Positions 1 to 7,935 of a stretch of DNA of 64,000 bases are shown here, piece by piece (position 1 is the first letter of the stretch; every line of letters begins with the position of its first letter). Made by a program: the position numbers and the translations under genes. The notes under the pieces were generated by a model. It was not told where the DNA came from, did not search any database, and was given only the letters and a program-made list of their open reading frames with translations. Origin of the DNA: JAAEUB01 sp964550345 (GTDB lineage Bacteria; Pseudomonadota; Alphaproteobacteria; Rhodobacterales; Rhodobacteraceae); contig CAZJYZ010000012.1 in NCBI GenBank assembly GCA_964550345.1, positions 1 through 64,000 of the forward strand, written 5' to 3'.

Positions 1-382
1 TCTCTTCCGGTGTATCAGGTACTTCGGGCGCCTGGGCCTCTGTATCCTTCAGCAGATCCAGCGTCACCACATTCGTCTGTGCTGGTTCGCCCTGATCCAT
101 ATTGGTGATGTCTGGGGAAAAGGCAGCCACATGTTTGACGCCGTTTTCACGCAGCAGCTTTTGCACACCACGAATGGTCATGCCATCCTCGTGCAGCAAC
201 TTACGAATACCGCCCAGAAGCTCCATGTCGGCTGGGCGGTAATAGCGCCGCCCACCGGCGCGTTTGACCGGTTTTACTTGTGAAAACCGGCTTTCCCAAA
301 AACGCAACACATGGGTCGGAACGCCCAGCCACTCGGCCACTTCGCTGATCGTGCGAAAGGCGTCGGGGGACTTGTTTGTCAT
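1..382 (-). CDS. MerR-family transcriptional regulator (3' end cut by window edge)
   Basis: The protein begins at the ATG complementary to 380-382 and stays open to base 1, so its C-terminus lies outside the window. Residues about 10-75 form a MerR-type winged helix-turn-helix, with the typical order ISEVAEWLGV, LRFWE and GGRRYYRPADM. After about residue 90 the chain becomes acidic and proline-rich and looks disordered. No cysteine-based metal site is visible in the part seen. It is the last gene of the DUF177-rpmF-plsX-fabH-ihfA run, 51 bases after ihfA, a placement common in alphaproteobacteria. The effector and target genes are unknown. Confidence 0.9.
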   Translation of the reverse strand, partial: MTNKSPDAFRTISEVAEWLGVPTHVLRFWESRFSQVKPVKRAGGRRYYRPADMELLGGIRKLLHEDGMTIRGVQKLLRENGVKHVAAFSPDITNMDQGEPAQTNVVTLDLLKDTEAQAPEVPDTPEE

Positions 383-433
383 AACTGATAGCCTGTCACT
401 GGTATGGTTGGGACAGCCCCAAGGGCGGCCCGC

Positions 434-736
434 CTAGCTTTTATTGCCCTCTGCCACCCGGTCTTTCATCAGGTGTGATGGGCGGAATGTCAGAACCCGG
501 CGCGGCAGGATCGGAACTTCTTCCCCGGTTTTAGGATTGCGCCCGATACGGGCGTTTTTGTCCCGCACGCTGAAGGTGCCAAAGGACGAAATCTTGACCG
601 ATTCACCGGATACCAGTGCGTCAGACATATGGCTCAGGACGCTTTCCACTAATCCTGCGCTTTCGTTACGCGAAAGACCAACCTCGCGAAATACAGCTTC
701 GCCCAGGTCCATACGTGTCAGCGTTTTGTTGGTCAT
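434..736 (-). CDS. ihfA: Integration host factor alpha subunit
   Basis: This 100-residue protein of the HU/IHF family has the alpha-subunit arrangement: an N-terminal helical dimerisation part (about 1-45), then the KISSFGTFSVRDK strand and the DNA-minor-groove arm with GRNPKTG at 65-71, whose proline intercalates to bend DNA. IHF is a heterodimer with IhfB, which is not in this window, and shapes promoters and recombination sites. The length matches the family norm of about 100. It lies downstream of fabH and upstream of the MerR gene, on the same strand. Transcription is probably shared with fabH, although the 110-base gap could hold its own promoter. Confidence 0.96.
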   Translation of the reverse strand: MTNKTLTRMDLGEAVFREVGLSRNESAGLVESVLSHMSDALVSGESVKISSFGTFSVRDKNARIGRNPKTGEEVPILPRRVLTFRPSHLMKDRVAEGNKS

Positions 737-846
737 TTCAATCCCCTCTTGTTGTCAACAACCATAGGGAAGATTGATTTTACGAGTCAATAACAATGGG
801 TTGCAAAATGGACTGAATGTGGCCCCAGTGCGCACTTTTTCGCCTG

Positions 847-1821
847 TTACCAGCGTAAAACCACGCTCCCCCAGGCCAGCCCGCCGCCAATGGCTTCGGT
901 CAGGACCAGATCACCCTTCTTGATTTTGCCCTCGGCTTTGCCCACGGACAGCGCCAGCGGGATAGAGGCGGCCGAGGTATTTCCGTGGTCTGCGACCGTG
1001 ACAATCACCCGTTCCATCGGCACACCCATTTTCTTGGCGGTGCCCTTGATGATGCGAATATTGGCCTGATGCGGCACGATCCAGTCAATGTCGTTGTCAG
1101 ACAGGCCGGCCTTGCCAAGCGCGTGATGCGCGGTTTCCGTCAGACGCTCGACCGCGCGGCGAAACAGCTGATTTCCCAGCATTTTGACCACGCCGGTTGT
1201 GCCCGTCGAAGAAGGGCCGCCATCAACAAACAGCATTTCCTTATCGCGCCCGTCGGAATTGAGGTCCGAGGCCAGAATGCCGCGATCTTCGTTGGTGCCT
1301 GTGGTTGCGTGCGCTTCCAGCACAAGCGCCCCGGCGCCGTCGCCGAACAAGACACATGTGGAGCGGTCGCTCATGTCCAGAAGGCGCGAAAAGGTTTCAG
1401 CGCCAATAACCAGAATGCGGTCGGCCTGACCGGTGGTTATCAGCGCATTGGCGTTCACCAGCGCGAATATAAAGCCCGCACAAACCGCCTGCACGTCAAA
1501 GGCAAAGCCGCGCTCCATGCCCAGACCTTTCTGAACCATGGTAGCGGTTGCGGGAAAGGTCAGGTCCGGCGTGGTGGTGGCGACGATAATGGCGTCAATA
1601 TCGCCGACCAGCATGCCAGCGTCTTTCAGCGCCGCTTTGGCGGCCGCGATGGCCATTTGCGACGTCGTTTCATCCTCGGCGGCAAAATGGCGCCGTTCGA
1701 TGCCGGAACGGGTACGTATCCATTCATCGGACGTATCGACGATATCTTCAAAATAGCTATTGGGAACAATGCGTTCGGGAAGGTAGTGACCAACCCCGCG
1801 AATAACTGCACGCCTCGTCAT
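847..1821 (-). CDS. fabH: 3-oxoacyl-ACP synthase III (beta-ketoacyl-ACP synthase III)
   Basis: FabH condenses acetyl-CoA with malonyl-ACP and so starts type II fatty acid synthesis in the cytoplasm. I place the start at the ATG complementary to 1819-1821 (324 residues, MTRRAVIRGVGHYLPE). An upstream in-frame ATG at 1896 would run into plsX and add a non-conserved extension. The catalytic triad is visible: Cys114 in QAVCAGF, His in VPHQANIRI, and Asn in DHGNTSAAS. The start follows the plsX stop by only 7 bases, so the two are translated from one message and supply both acyl-chain initiation and acyl-phosphate for phospholipid synthesis. Confidence 0.97.
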   Translation of the reverse strand: MTRRAVIRGVGHYLPERIVPNSYFEDIVDTSDEWIRTRSGIERRHFAAEDETTSQMAIAAAKAALKDAGMLVGDIDAIIVATTTPDLTFPATATMVQKGLGMERGFAFDVQAVCAGFIFALVNANALITTGQADRILVIGAETFSRLLDMSDRSTCVLFGDGAGALVLEAHATTGTNEDRGILASDLNSDGRDKEMLFVDGGPSSTGTTGVVKMLGNQLFRRAVERLTETAHHALGKAGLSDNDIDWIVPHQANIRIIKGTAKKMGVPMERVIVTVADHGNTSAASIPLALSVGKAEGKIKKGDLVLTEAIGGGLAWGSVVLRW

Positions 1822-1828
1822 TGATGCC

Positions 1829-2917
1829 TCATTGAGCTTGGTCGCCTTGTGTTTCACGACCTGTTTCATTTTCGCGAGCGGCCGGCGCAGATGCAACCCT
1901 TGCCGCCAGTTTTTGGCTGAATTCCGAACGTGCCAGTGCTGCTGCCAACCCGACGGCGGCAGCTACTCCGGTGGCGTCAGCGCCACCATGGCTTTTGACC
2001 ACCGTGCCGTTGAGGCCCAGAAACACTCCGCCATTAACCTGACGCGGGTCAATACGCTCCTGCAGGCGCATGAGCGACGACTTGGCAATAAAGGCCGTCA
2101 GGGTTGAAAACCAGCTGGCTTTAAAGGCTTCGCGCAGAAACTCGTTGCTGAGTTTTGCCGTACCCTCGGCGGTTTTCAGCGCGACATTGCCTGTGAAGCC
2201 ATCCGTGACGATGACGTCAACTTTTGAGGAAGGGATATCGTCCCCTTCGACAAAACCGACAAAGCTGAATTTTCCGTTTTCGGCCGCTTCGGTAATCAGC
2301 TCGTGCGCCGCTTTCAGTTCGGAGCGACCTTTATGTTCTTCGGTGCCCACATTCAAAAGCCCGATTCGCGGCGTTTCCAAACCCAGCCCATTGCGCGCAT
2401 AAGAAGCGCCCATCAGTGCATATTGCAGCAGGTCGGTCTCATCGGCGCGTATGTCAGCGCCCACGTCCAGCATGATGTTGAAACCGCCGGGATTACGCGA
2501 TGGCCACAGGCAGGCAATGGCCGGGCGACTGACACCGGGCAGTTTACGCAGGCGAATCATTGAAAGGGCCATCAGGGCGCCAGTATTGCCGCAACTGACG
2601 GCAACTTCGGCTTCATGTGCCTTCACGGCCTCGATGCTGGACCACATGGACGTGTTTTGGCCCTTGCGCATGATATGGCTGGGCTTGTCGTCCATCGAGA
2701 CCACGTCTTCGGCGTGACGGATTTCGCACCTTCCGGATAGGACGGCATGCTTTTCCACCAGCTTTGTCAGTGTAGGTTCGTCGCCATGCAGGATGAAGGC
2801 GACCTCGCCGTCACGATCCGCCAACAGCACAAGACCCGAGACGATGGCCCCGGGTCCACGGTCGCCGCCCATGGCGTCAACCGAAATTATGGTATGTTTG
2901 CTGTTCCCGCTCTGCAT
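1829..2917 (-). CDS. plsX: Phosphate acyltransferase PlsX
   Basis: PlsX converts acyl-ACP plus phosphate to acyl-phosphate, the acyl donor for PlsY in phosphatidic acid synthesis. It is a soluble protein that associates with the membrane. The 362-residue product shows the family N-terminus SVDAMGGDRGPGAIV, the SCGNTGALMA loop, LDVGA, and VTDGFTGNVALK. The C-terminal 30 residues are alanine-rich and then polar, probably a flexible tail. It follows rpmF by 60 bases and precedes fabH by 7, the standard gene order linking ribosomal protein L32 to lipid synthesis in proteobacteria. Confidence 0.97.
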   Translation of the reverse strand: MQSGNSKHTIISVDAMGGDRGPGAIVSGLVLLADRDGEVAFILHGDEPTLTKLVEKHAVLSGRCEIRHAEDVVSMDDKPSHIMRKGQNTSMWSSIEAVKAHEAEVAVSCGNTGALMALSMIRLRKLPGVSRPAIACLWPSRNPGGFNIMLDVGADIRADETDLLQYALMGASYARNGLGLETPRIGLLNVGTEEHKGRSELKAAHELITEAAENGKFSFVGFVEGDDIPSSKVDVIVTDGFTGNVALKTAEGTAKLSNEFLREAFKASWFSTLTAFIAKSSLMRLQERIDPRQVNGGVFLGLNGTVVKSHGGADATGVAAAVGLAAALARSEFSQKLAARVASAPAARENETGRETQGDQAQ

Positions 2918-2977
2918 GGTCAGATTGCCCCTGAGACCGAGGTATCAGACAAGCCGGGCTGCGGCAACAAGAGAGGG

Positions 2978-3190
2978 CTAGCCCAGATCCTCGTCATCAT
3001 CAAACAGCGCATCGTCAACCATCGAAACCACTTCGCGGTCGTTATAATGGCCGCAGGACGGGCATACGTGATGAGGACGCGTCAGTTCACCGCAATTGGA
3101 ACATTCGTTCGGGTTGGCAGCAACCAATGCGTCATGGGCACGCCGATTGTTACGGCGGGATTTGGAAACTTTATTCTGTTGGACAGCCAT
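2978..3190 (-). CDS. rpmF: 50S ribosomal protein L32
   Basis: This 70-residue, very basic N-terminus (VSKSRRNNRRAHDAL) is followed by a zinc-ribbon with two Cys pairs, CSNCGEL and CPSCGHY, so this is the zinc-binding (C+) form of L32. The acidic tail ending in DDDEDLG is typical of alphaproteobacterial L32. It lies between the DUF177 gene and plsX, as in many proteobacteria. A 22-bp tandem repeat sits just upstream, between bases 3213 and 3278, and would be transcribed in its leader. Confidence 0.97.
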   Translation of the reverse strand: MAVQQNKVSKSRRNNRRAHDALVAANPNECSNCGELTRPHHVCPSCGHYNDREVVSMVDDALFDDDEDLG

Positions 3191-3212
3191 GTCTCAACCT
3201 TTGCATTCTTGG

Positions 3213-3278
3213 GGGCCGTGGCCCGGTTTTCAAAGGGCCGTGGCCCAGTTATTAAAGGGCGGTAGCCCGGTTTTTCGG
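3213..3278. repeat. Three tandem 22-bp units upstream of rpmF
   Basis: Units begin at 3213, 3235 and 3257. Units 1 and 2 differ at about 3 positions, and unit 3 is more diverged, especially at its end. Each starts with an inverted repeat of the form GGGCC-GT-GGCCC (weaker in unit 3) followed by a T/A-rich stretch. A further short hairpin (GGGCC-CTCA-GGCCC) follows directly at about 3278-3291. The array lies between the DUF177 stop and the rpmF start and would be read in the rpmF leader RNA as a row of short stem-loops. Function is unknown. Confidence 0.85.
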
Positions 3279-3437
3279 GCCCTCAGGCCCTTATTTTGGA
3301 CGTTTCTGCCCGCATTGTTTCGTGAGTCTGACCGCCTCATACGCTGATCCGCGCGCGCTGCCAACCCATCTTGATAAGAAGGCCGGGAACATAGAACGAT
3401 CTGGCGCATTTGCAAGCGGTTTTCCTGATCGGGCAAT

Positions 3438-4046
3438 TTAATTGATTTTGCCGCCGTTTCCACCGTTGTCGCTATCATCCTTTGCCAGCTTATCGCGCAA
3501 CCCCGCAAGACCGGCAAAAGGGCGTGCCTCTTCATCGCGCATCGGGGTTACGCCGGGGGCGGCAAAGACGTCCTGTTCCAGATGTGCTCCGTCTGCGCGC
3601 GGGTAGAGCGGCAGAGCTAAGGCCAGCGCCTCGCCCAAGACCAGTCCGAGGTCAATGACGCTCCCCAATTGCTCTTCACTTGTGTCTTCGGGCATTTCTT
3701 CTTCGCTGCCGGCTTCTGCCTGTTCCGGCATGTTTGCGCGCCAGATGCGCTCGATATCCTCTTCGATCCTTGTGGTGACCGGGGCCAGGGTGACCACGCA
3801 AGGCTGGACGATCGTTGCCCCCAGATGTGCCGTCAGGCGCCAGTCACGTTTTCCCACCGGTGCAAGCACCCCTTTCAGCGATACCTTGCGCAATGCCTGA
3901 AGGCCTAAATGTGTGCTCAGGGCCGCGATAGCAGCTTCAGGAGGGGTAATATTGATGTCACGGGATTTACGTCCCGCAAGCGACGACACCTCCAGCTCCA
4001 GGCTGAAAGGCGCCTTTTCGGCAGTTTCAGGGGATTCAGATGCCAT
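3438..4046 (-). CDS. YceD/DUF177 family protein
   Basis: The 202-residue product belongs to the DUF177 (YceD) family, whose gene almost always sits directly upstream of rpmF. In plants and some bacteria family members have been tied to 23S rRNA accumulation. The sequence shows the family pattern: an N-terminal beta-rich part with LELEVSSLAG, then GDWRL-like KRDWRLTAHLGATIVQPCVVTLAPV, an acidic middle (EEEMPEDTSEEQ), and the VIDLGLVLGEALALALPLYPR motif. I chose the ATG at 4046. Another in-frame ATG at 4058 is equally possible and would add four residues. A 247-base gap with tandem repeats separates it from rpmF. Confidence 0.88.
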   Translation of the reverse strand: MASESPETAEKAPFSLELEVSSLAGRKSRDINITPPEAAIAALSTHLGLQALRKVSLKGVLAPVGKRDWRLTAHLGATIVQPCVVTLAPVTTRIEEDIERIWRANMPEQAEAGSEEEMPEDTSEEQLGSVIDLGLVLGEALALALPLYPRADGAHLEQDVFAAPGVTPMRDEEARPFAGLAGLRDKLAKDDSDNGGNGGKIN

Positions 4047-4125
4047 GACTACTTTCATTTCTTGAACGTTACGCAAACCTTCTGTAAGCCGTTAGCACAG
4101 GCTAAGAAAGAGGCAAGGGGGCGCA

Positions 4126-4578
4126 ATGCACGGGTTCAGGAAAATCGTCAAGTTGATGGCGGTGGCGCTTTTGGCCATGAGCATCGCATCCTGTAGCGCG
4201 ACCTTCCGCAATCACGGATATATCCCTGCCGAGGAAGAGCTGGAGCTGATTTTGGTCGGGGTGGATACCCGTGAAAGCCTTGAAGGGACCATCGGAGCGC
4301 CCGGCACATCAGGCCTGTTGACCGGCAGCGCCTGGTACTACACGCAGAGCCGGTTCAAACATTTTGCCTATAACGCCCCGAAAGAGATTGAGCGCGAAGT
4401 GTTGGCGGTCAGCTTTGACGAACGCGGTGTCGTTGAAAATATTGAACGTTTCGGGTTGGAGGACGGTCGCGTCATCGTCCTGTCACGCCGGGTAACTGAA
4501 AGTAATATCAAGGGCATATCATTCCTGACTCAATTGTTTGGCAGCTTCGGACAAGTGGATGTCTCGAACCTGATCTAG
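4126..4578 (+). CDS. bamE: Outer membrane assembly lipoprotein, BamE (SmpA/OmlA) family
   Basis: This 150-residue protein starts with a lipoprotein signal: basic MHGFRKIVK, hydrophobic core, and lipobox IASC at residues 21-24, so mature protein begins at a lipidated Cys. The remainder carries the SmpA/OmlA pattern with GVDTRESLEGTIGAPGTSG and SAWYYTQSRF. BamE is an accessory subunit of the BAM complex that inserts beta-barrel proteins in the outer membrane. It is divergent from DUF177 with about 80 bases between their starts. The preceding AAGGGGG stretch is a good ribosome-binding site. The C-terminus is longer than in enteric BamE, as is common in alphaproteobacteria. Confidence 0.88.
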   Translation: MHGFRKIVKLMAVALLAMSIASCSATFRNHGYIPAEEELELILVGVDTRESLEGTIGAPGTSGLLTGSAWYYTQSRFKHFAYNAPKEIEREVLAVSFDERGVVENIERFGLEDGRVIVLSRRVTESNIKGISFLTQLFGSFGQVDVSNLI

Positions 4579-4618
4579 GGTTTTCACGTCAGACAAAGGT
4601 GGGTGCGGGGCTGCGGCC

Positions 4619-5023
4619 TCAACCCTTGTCTGTGTCCTTCGCTTCAAATTTCAGGGCAACACCGTTGATGCAGTAGCGCAGCCCGGTCGGGGCAGGGCCA
4701 TCCGGAAAGACATGTCCCAAATGCGCGGCACAGGCGGCGCAATGCACTTCGGTACGACGCATGTACAGGCTGGTATCTTCGCTTTCTCCTATGTTTTCAG
4801 GCGCAAGCGGCGCGCTGAACGAAGGCCACCCGCAACCGGCATCAAACTTGTCTGTCTGTTGAAATAAGGGGGCACCACAACAGATACAGCTATATTGCCC
4901 GGGCTCTTCGGGAAAAGAGTCGTTTGAAAAGGGCCGCTCGGTGGCGTGTTTTCGGGTAACTTTGAAAGCCAGATCGGAAAGCTGGGCTTGCCATTCGGCA
5001 TCGGTTTTTGTGACTTTTTTCAC
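4619..5023 (-). CDS. msrB: Peptide-methionine (R)-S-oxide reductase MsrB
   Basis: MsrB reduces the R form of methionine sulfoxide in proteins, using thioredoxin. I choose a GTG start at 5021-5023 because AGAGG lies 7 bases before it. This gives 134 residues beginning VKKVTKTDAEWQ. An upstream ATG at 5068 has no comparable site. Zinc-binding pairs are visible as CICC and HCAAC. The catalytic Cys is in RYCINGVALKF, and the FDAGCGWPSF motif that shapes the active site is intact. It is convergent with bamE and divergent from the OlsB-like gene. Confidence 0.94.
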   Translation of the reverse strand: MKKVTKTDAEWQAQLSDLAFKVTRKHATERPFSNDSFPEEPGQYSCICCGAPLFQQTDKFDAGCGWPSFSAPLAPENIGESEDTSLYMRRTEVHCAACAAHLGHVFPDGPAPTGLRYCINGVALKFEAKDTDKG

Positions 5024-5139
5024 GAAACTGACCTCTTTTAAGCAATTGTGCCCTATCATCTGTTTCACAGACTGATTTGAAAGGCCATATCTGGGGTGAA
5101 CCGGGAATATTTAGGACTGGAACTGTTAGAGCCTGCGCT

Positions 5140-5883
5140 ATGGACCCACTGGTATTTGAAAAAGGAAATTACCGCGCCCAGCTGACCCGGGCGCAAAAGG
5201 ATATCCGGGCAGCCCAACATTTGCGGTATCGGGCCTTTTTCGATTCGGATGGTTCGGGGCGCGATGATGACGATTTTGACAAAAACTGCGCCCATGTGCT
5301 GATCGAGGACCGGCGCAGCGGCGCTTTGGCCGGTTGTTACCGACTGATGGCGCTGGAGAACGGGCGGGAGATTTCACATAGCTACTCTGCCCAGTTTTAT
5401 GACCTGTCAGCGCTAGAGGCCTATCCAGGCAAGATGATCGAAATGGGGCGGTTTTGCACTGTTCCGGGTCTGCGGGATCCGGAAATACTACGTGTCGCTT
5501 GGGCCATGATGACGCGTATCGTCGACAATGAAGGCTTTGAGATGATGTTTGGCTGCTCGTCCTTTTCTGGGGTCGACCGCAATGCTTACAACGCGGCCTT
5601 CGCGCTGCTCAAGCAACGTTATCAGGCGCCGGAAAACTGGCGACCCCGGGTACGGGCGCCGGAAGTGGTGCATTTCGGATTGGATAGACCTGTCCAATCC
5701 GCCAAACGCCAAGCCATGCGCGACGTGCCATCACTGCTGCGTACTTACCTGATCATGGGCGGCTGGGTCAGCGACCACGCCGTTATCGACCGCGACCTTA
5801 ACACCATGCATGTCTTCACCGGGCTTGAGGTTGCAAAAGTACCCGAAGGGCGTGCGCGTGTTTTACGCGATCTGGCAGGCTAA
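5140..5883 (+). CDS. olsB: GNAT-family N-acyltransferase, OlsB-like (ornithine lipid synthesis)
   Basis: I read this as the L-ornithine N-alpha-acyltransferase family, which moves a 3-hydroxyacyl chain from ACP to ornithine to make lyso-ornithine lipid at the inner membrane. The 247-residue protein starts at ATG 5140 (MDPLVFEKGNYRAQL). It shows family hallmarks: RAAQHLRYRAFF, the DDDDFDKNCAHVLIED stretch, GCYRLM, and EMGRFCTVPG. The usual partner olsA is not adjacent; a Uup-type ATPase gene follows after 62 bases. Family assignment is strong; the exact substrate is inferred from the family. Confidence 0.82.
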   Translation: MDPLVFEKGNYRAQLTRAQKDIRAAQHLRYRAFFDSDGSGRDDDDFDKNCAHVLIEDRRSGALAGCYRLMALENGREISHSYSAQFYDLSALEAYPGKMIEMGRFCTVPGLRDPEILRVAWAMMTRIVDNEGFEMMFGCSSFSGVDRNAYNAAFALLKQRYQAPENWRPRVRAPEVVHFGLDRPVQSAKRQAMRDVPSLLRTYLIMGGWVSDHAVIDRDLNTMHVFTGLEVAKVPEGRARVLRDLAG

Positions 5884-5945
5884 GGGGAACGCATCTTGCC
5901 AGCCGCGCGTTGACCTTGGCGCCGGAACCTCTTAGGTCCGCGCTT

Positions 5946-7772
5946 ATGGCACGTGTTCCTTTGCTTCAGCTATCCGGCATTTCGCTCACCTTTGGCGGTG
6001 ACCCGGTTTTTGACCAGCTTGATCTGGTGGTCCAGCCCGGCGATAGGCTGGCCCTTGTGGGGCGTAATGGCTCAGGCAAATCTACCTTGATGAAGCTGAT
6101 GGCGGGGCTGGTTGAGCCAGACCATGGCACCCGCATGTTACCTGCCGGAACTTCGGTTTCATATATGGAACAGCACCCGGATATGACCGGCATTGCCACT
6201 TTGGGCGAATTTGCCGTGTCCGGGCTGGAGCCGGGGCAGGATTATCTGGTGGAGCAGGCGGCTGAAGGGCTGGGGTTTGATCCTGACAACGTGGTCGCAA
6301 CTGCTTCGGGTGGGGAACGCCGCCGGGCCGCACTTGCAAGGCTTCTGGCCATGGCGCCAGACCTGATGTTGCTTGATGAGCCGACCAACCACCTTGATAT
6401 TCAAGCCATCACCTGGCTTGAACGCCGTCTGAATGAGACCCGAGCTGCCTATGTGCTGATCAGCCATGACCGTGCCTTCCTGCGCGCCCTTACCCGTGCA
6501 ACCCTGTGGTTGGATCGTGGAAAATTACGGCGTCAGGACAAGGGATTTGCCGATTTCGAAGCCTGGCGTGACAAAGCGTGGGAAGAAGAAGACCTTGCCC
6601 GTCACAAGCTCAATCGCCGCATCAAGGCCGAGGCCCGCTGGGCCGTCGAGGGTATCAGTGCCAGACGCAAGCGCAACCAGGGCCGTGTGCGCGCCCTGCA
6701 GGCCATGCGCGCTGAAAGTGCAGCACAGATCAAACGTCAGGGCCGGGCGGGCATGGCGCTTGAGGCCGGTCCGAAATCCGGTCGGAAAGTGATCGAAGCC
6801 AAAGGTATCTCAAAGACTTACGGCGATAAGGTGATCCTCAAAGATTTTTCTTTGCGCATCAATCGTGGCGATCGTGTTGCGCTTGTTGGCCCCAACGGTG
6901 CGGGCAAAACCACACTCCTGAACATGCTGATTGGCAAAGAGGCGCCCGATACCGGAAATGTCAGCCATGGCGCCGGTCTGGAGATGGCGGTGTTTGACCA
7001 AAACCGCGCCGGGCTGGACGAAAATGCCAGCCTGTGGGAAACCCTGACAGGCAATGCGGAACTGGGCATTTCAGGCAAGGCCGATCAGGTCATGGTGCGC
7101 GGGCAGCCGCGCCATGTGGTGGGCTACCTCAAGGAATACCTCTTTAGCGAAGCACAGGCGCGCGCGCCGGTGCGATCCCTTTCGGGCGGTGAAAAGGCGC
7201 GGCTGATCCTTGCCGGCATCATGGCACGCCAGTCAAACCTTCTGGTGCTGGACGAACCTACCAATGACCTCGACGTGGAAACGCTCGACCTGTTGCAGGA
7301 GCTTTTGGGCGAATATGACGGCACGGTCATTCTGGTAAGCCACGACCGTGATTTTCTGGACCGTGTGGCGGCAACCACAATCGCCATGGAGGGCGACGGG
7401 CGCGCCGTGATCTATGCTGGTGGCTGGTCAGATTATCTGGCCCAAAAAGGGGAAACCGGCGCGGATGCGCCGCAAAAGCCCAAAGCCAAAGTCGGGAAGT
7501 CCACCGAGGTGAAGGTAGAACCAAAACCCGCTACTCCCACATCCGGCCTCACTTATGTTGAACAGCACCGGCTTGAAGCTCTGCCCGCGGAAATTGAACG
7601 GCTGGAGGCCGAGATTGCCAAGCTTGAGGTTTTCTTGTCTGACCCTGATCTTTTTTCCCAGGCACCTAAGAAGTTTGAAAAAGCCGGCGCCGGTCTGGTC
7701 GAGCGTCAACGCGCACTGGCCGCTGCCGAGGAAGAATGGCTGATGCTGGAAGACAAAGACGCAGCTTCGTAG
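5946..7772 (+). CDS. uup: ABC-F family ATPase, Uup type
   Basis: A soluble protein of 608 residues with two ABC domains and no membrane segments, the ABC-F plan of ribosome-associated ATPases. Domain 1 has Walker A GRNGSGKS (39-46), signature SGGERRR and Walker B LMLLDEPTNHLD. Domain 2 has GPNGAGKT, LSGGEKAR and LLVLDEPTNDLD. A basic linker rich in RRIKAEARWAVEG joins them. The last 70 residues after a lysine/proline-rich stretch form a predicted coiled coil (LEALPAEIERLEAEIAKLE), as in Uup. Uup has been linked to ribosome assembly or stress and to transposon excision in E. coli. ATG 5946 fits the domain start better than the upstream TTG at 5910. Confidence 0.92.
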   Translation: MARVPLLQLSGISLTFGGDPVFDQLDLVVQPGDRLALVGRNGSGKSTLMKLMAGLVEPDHGTRMLPAGTSVSYMEQHPDMTGIATLGEFAVSGLEPGQDYLVEQAAEGLGFDPDNVVATASGGERRRAALARLLAMAPDLMLLDEPTNHLDIQAITWLERRLNETRAAYVLISHDRAFLRALTRATLWLDRGKLRRQDKGFADFEAWRDKAWEEEDLARHKLNRRIKAEARWAVEGISARRKRNQGRVRALQAMRAESAAQIKRQGRAGMALEAGPKSGRKVIEAKGISKTYGDKVILKDFSLRINRGDRVALVGPNGAGKTTLLNMLIGKEAPDTGNVSHGAGLEMAVFDQNRAGLDENASLWETLTGNAELGISGKADQVMVRGQPRHVVGYLKEYLFSEAQARAPVRSLSGGEKARLILAGIMARQSNLLVLDEPTNDLDVETLDLLQELLGEYDGTVILVSHDRDFLDRVAATTIAMEGDGRAVIYAGGWSDYLAQKGETGADAPQKPKAKVGKSTEVKVEPKPATPTSGLTYVEQHRLEALPAEIERLEAEIAKLEVFLSDPDLFSQAPKKFEKAGAGLVERQRALAAAEEEWLMLEDKDAAS

Positions 7773-7817
7773 GCGGATATATCCCCCAAAGGCTGTTTGT
7801 CCTGAGTTCATCAACTT

Positions 7818-7873
7818 TTCATCTTGGTAAAAATACCTCCGCCGGAGGCCTCAAATCTCGCGCGCAGCGCGCC
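7818..7873. repeat. Intergenic palindromic repeat, copy 1
   Basis: This 56-bp block lies between the ends of uup and the mttB-like gene, which converge. It is nearly identical to 19717-19773, in the same orientation. The core is CCTCCG-C-CGGAGG (7836-7848), preceded by an A-rich run and followed by a second small palindrome, GCGC-GCA-GCGC. I recall similar short repeats from other Rhodobacteraceae intergenic regions, but this is memory, not a search. Position at convergent ends suggests a bidirectional terminator or REP-like element. Confidence 0.85.
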
Positions 7874-7935
7874 CGGCCCAACGGGAAGAGCGCCCATCTT
7901 TGATGGGCTGATGACAGGCGGGAGCCCCCCTTTTT

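Noticed and set aside
985..1824. A 279-codon reading frame on the plus strand, antisense to fabH
   Set aside because: It lies wholly over fabH and has no family resemblance. Such antisense frames are common in GC-rich DNA.
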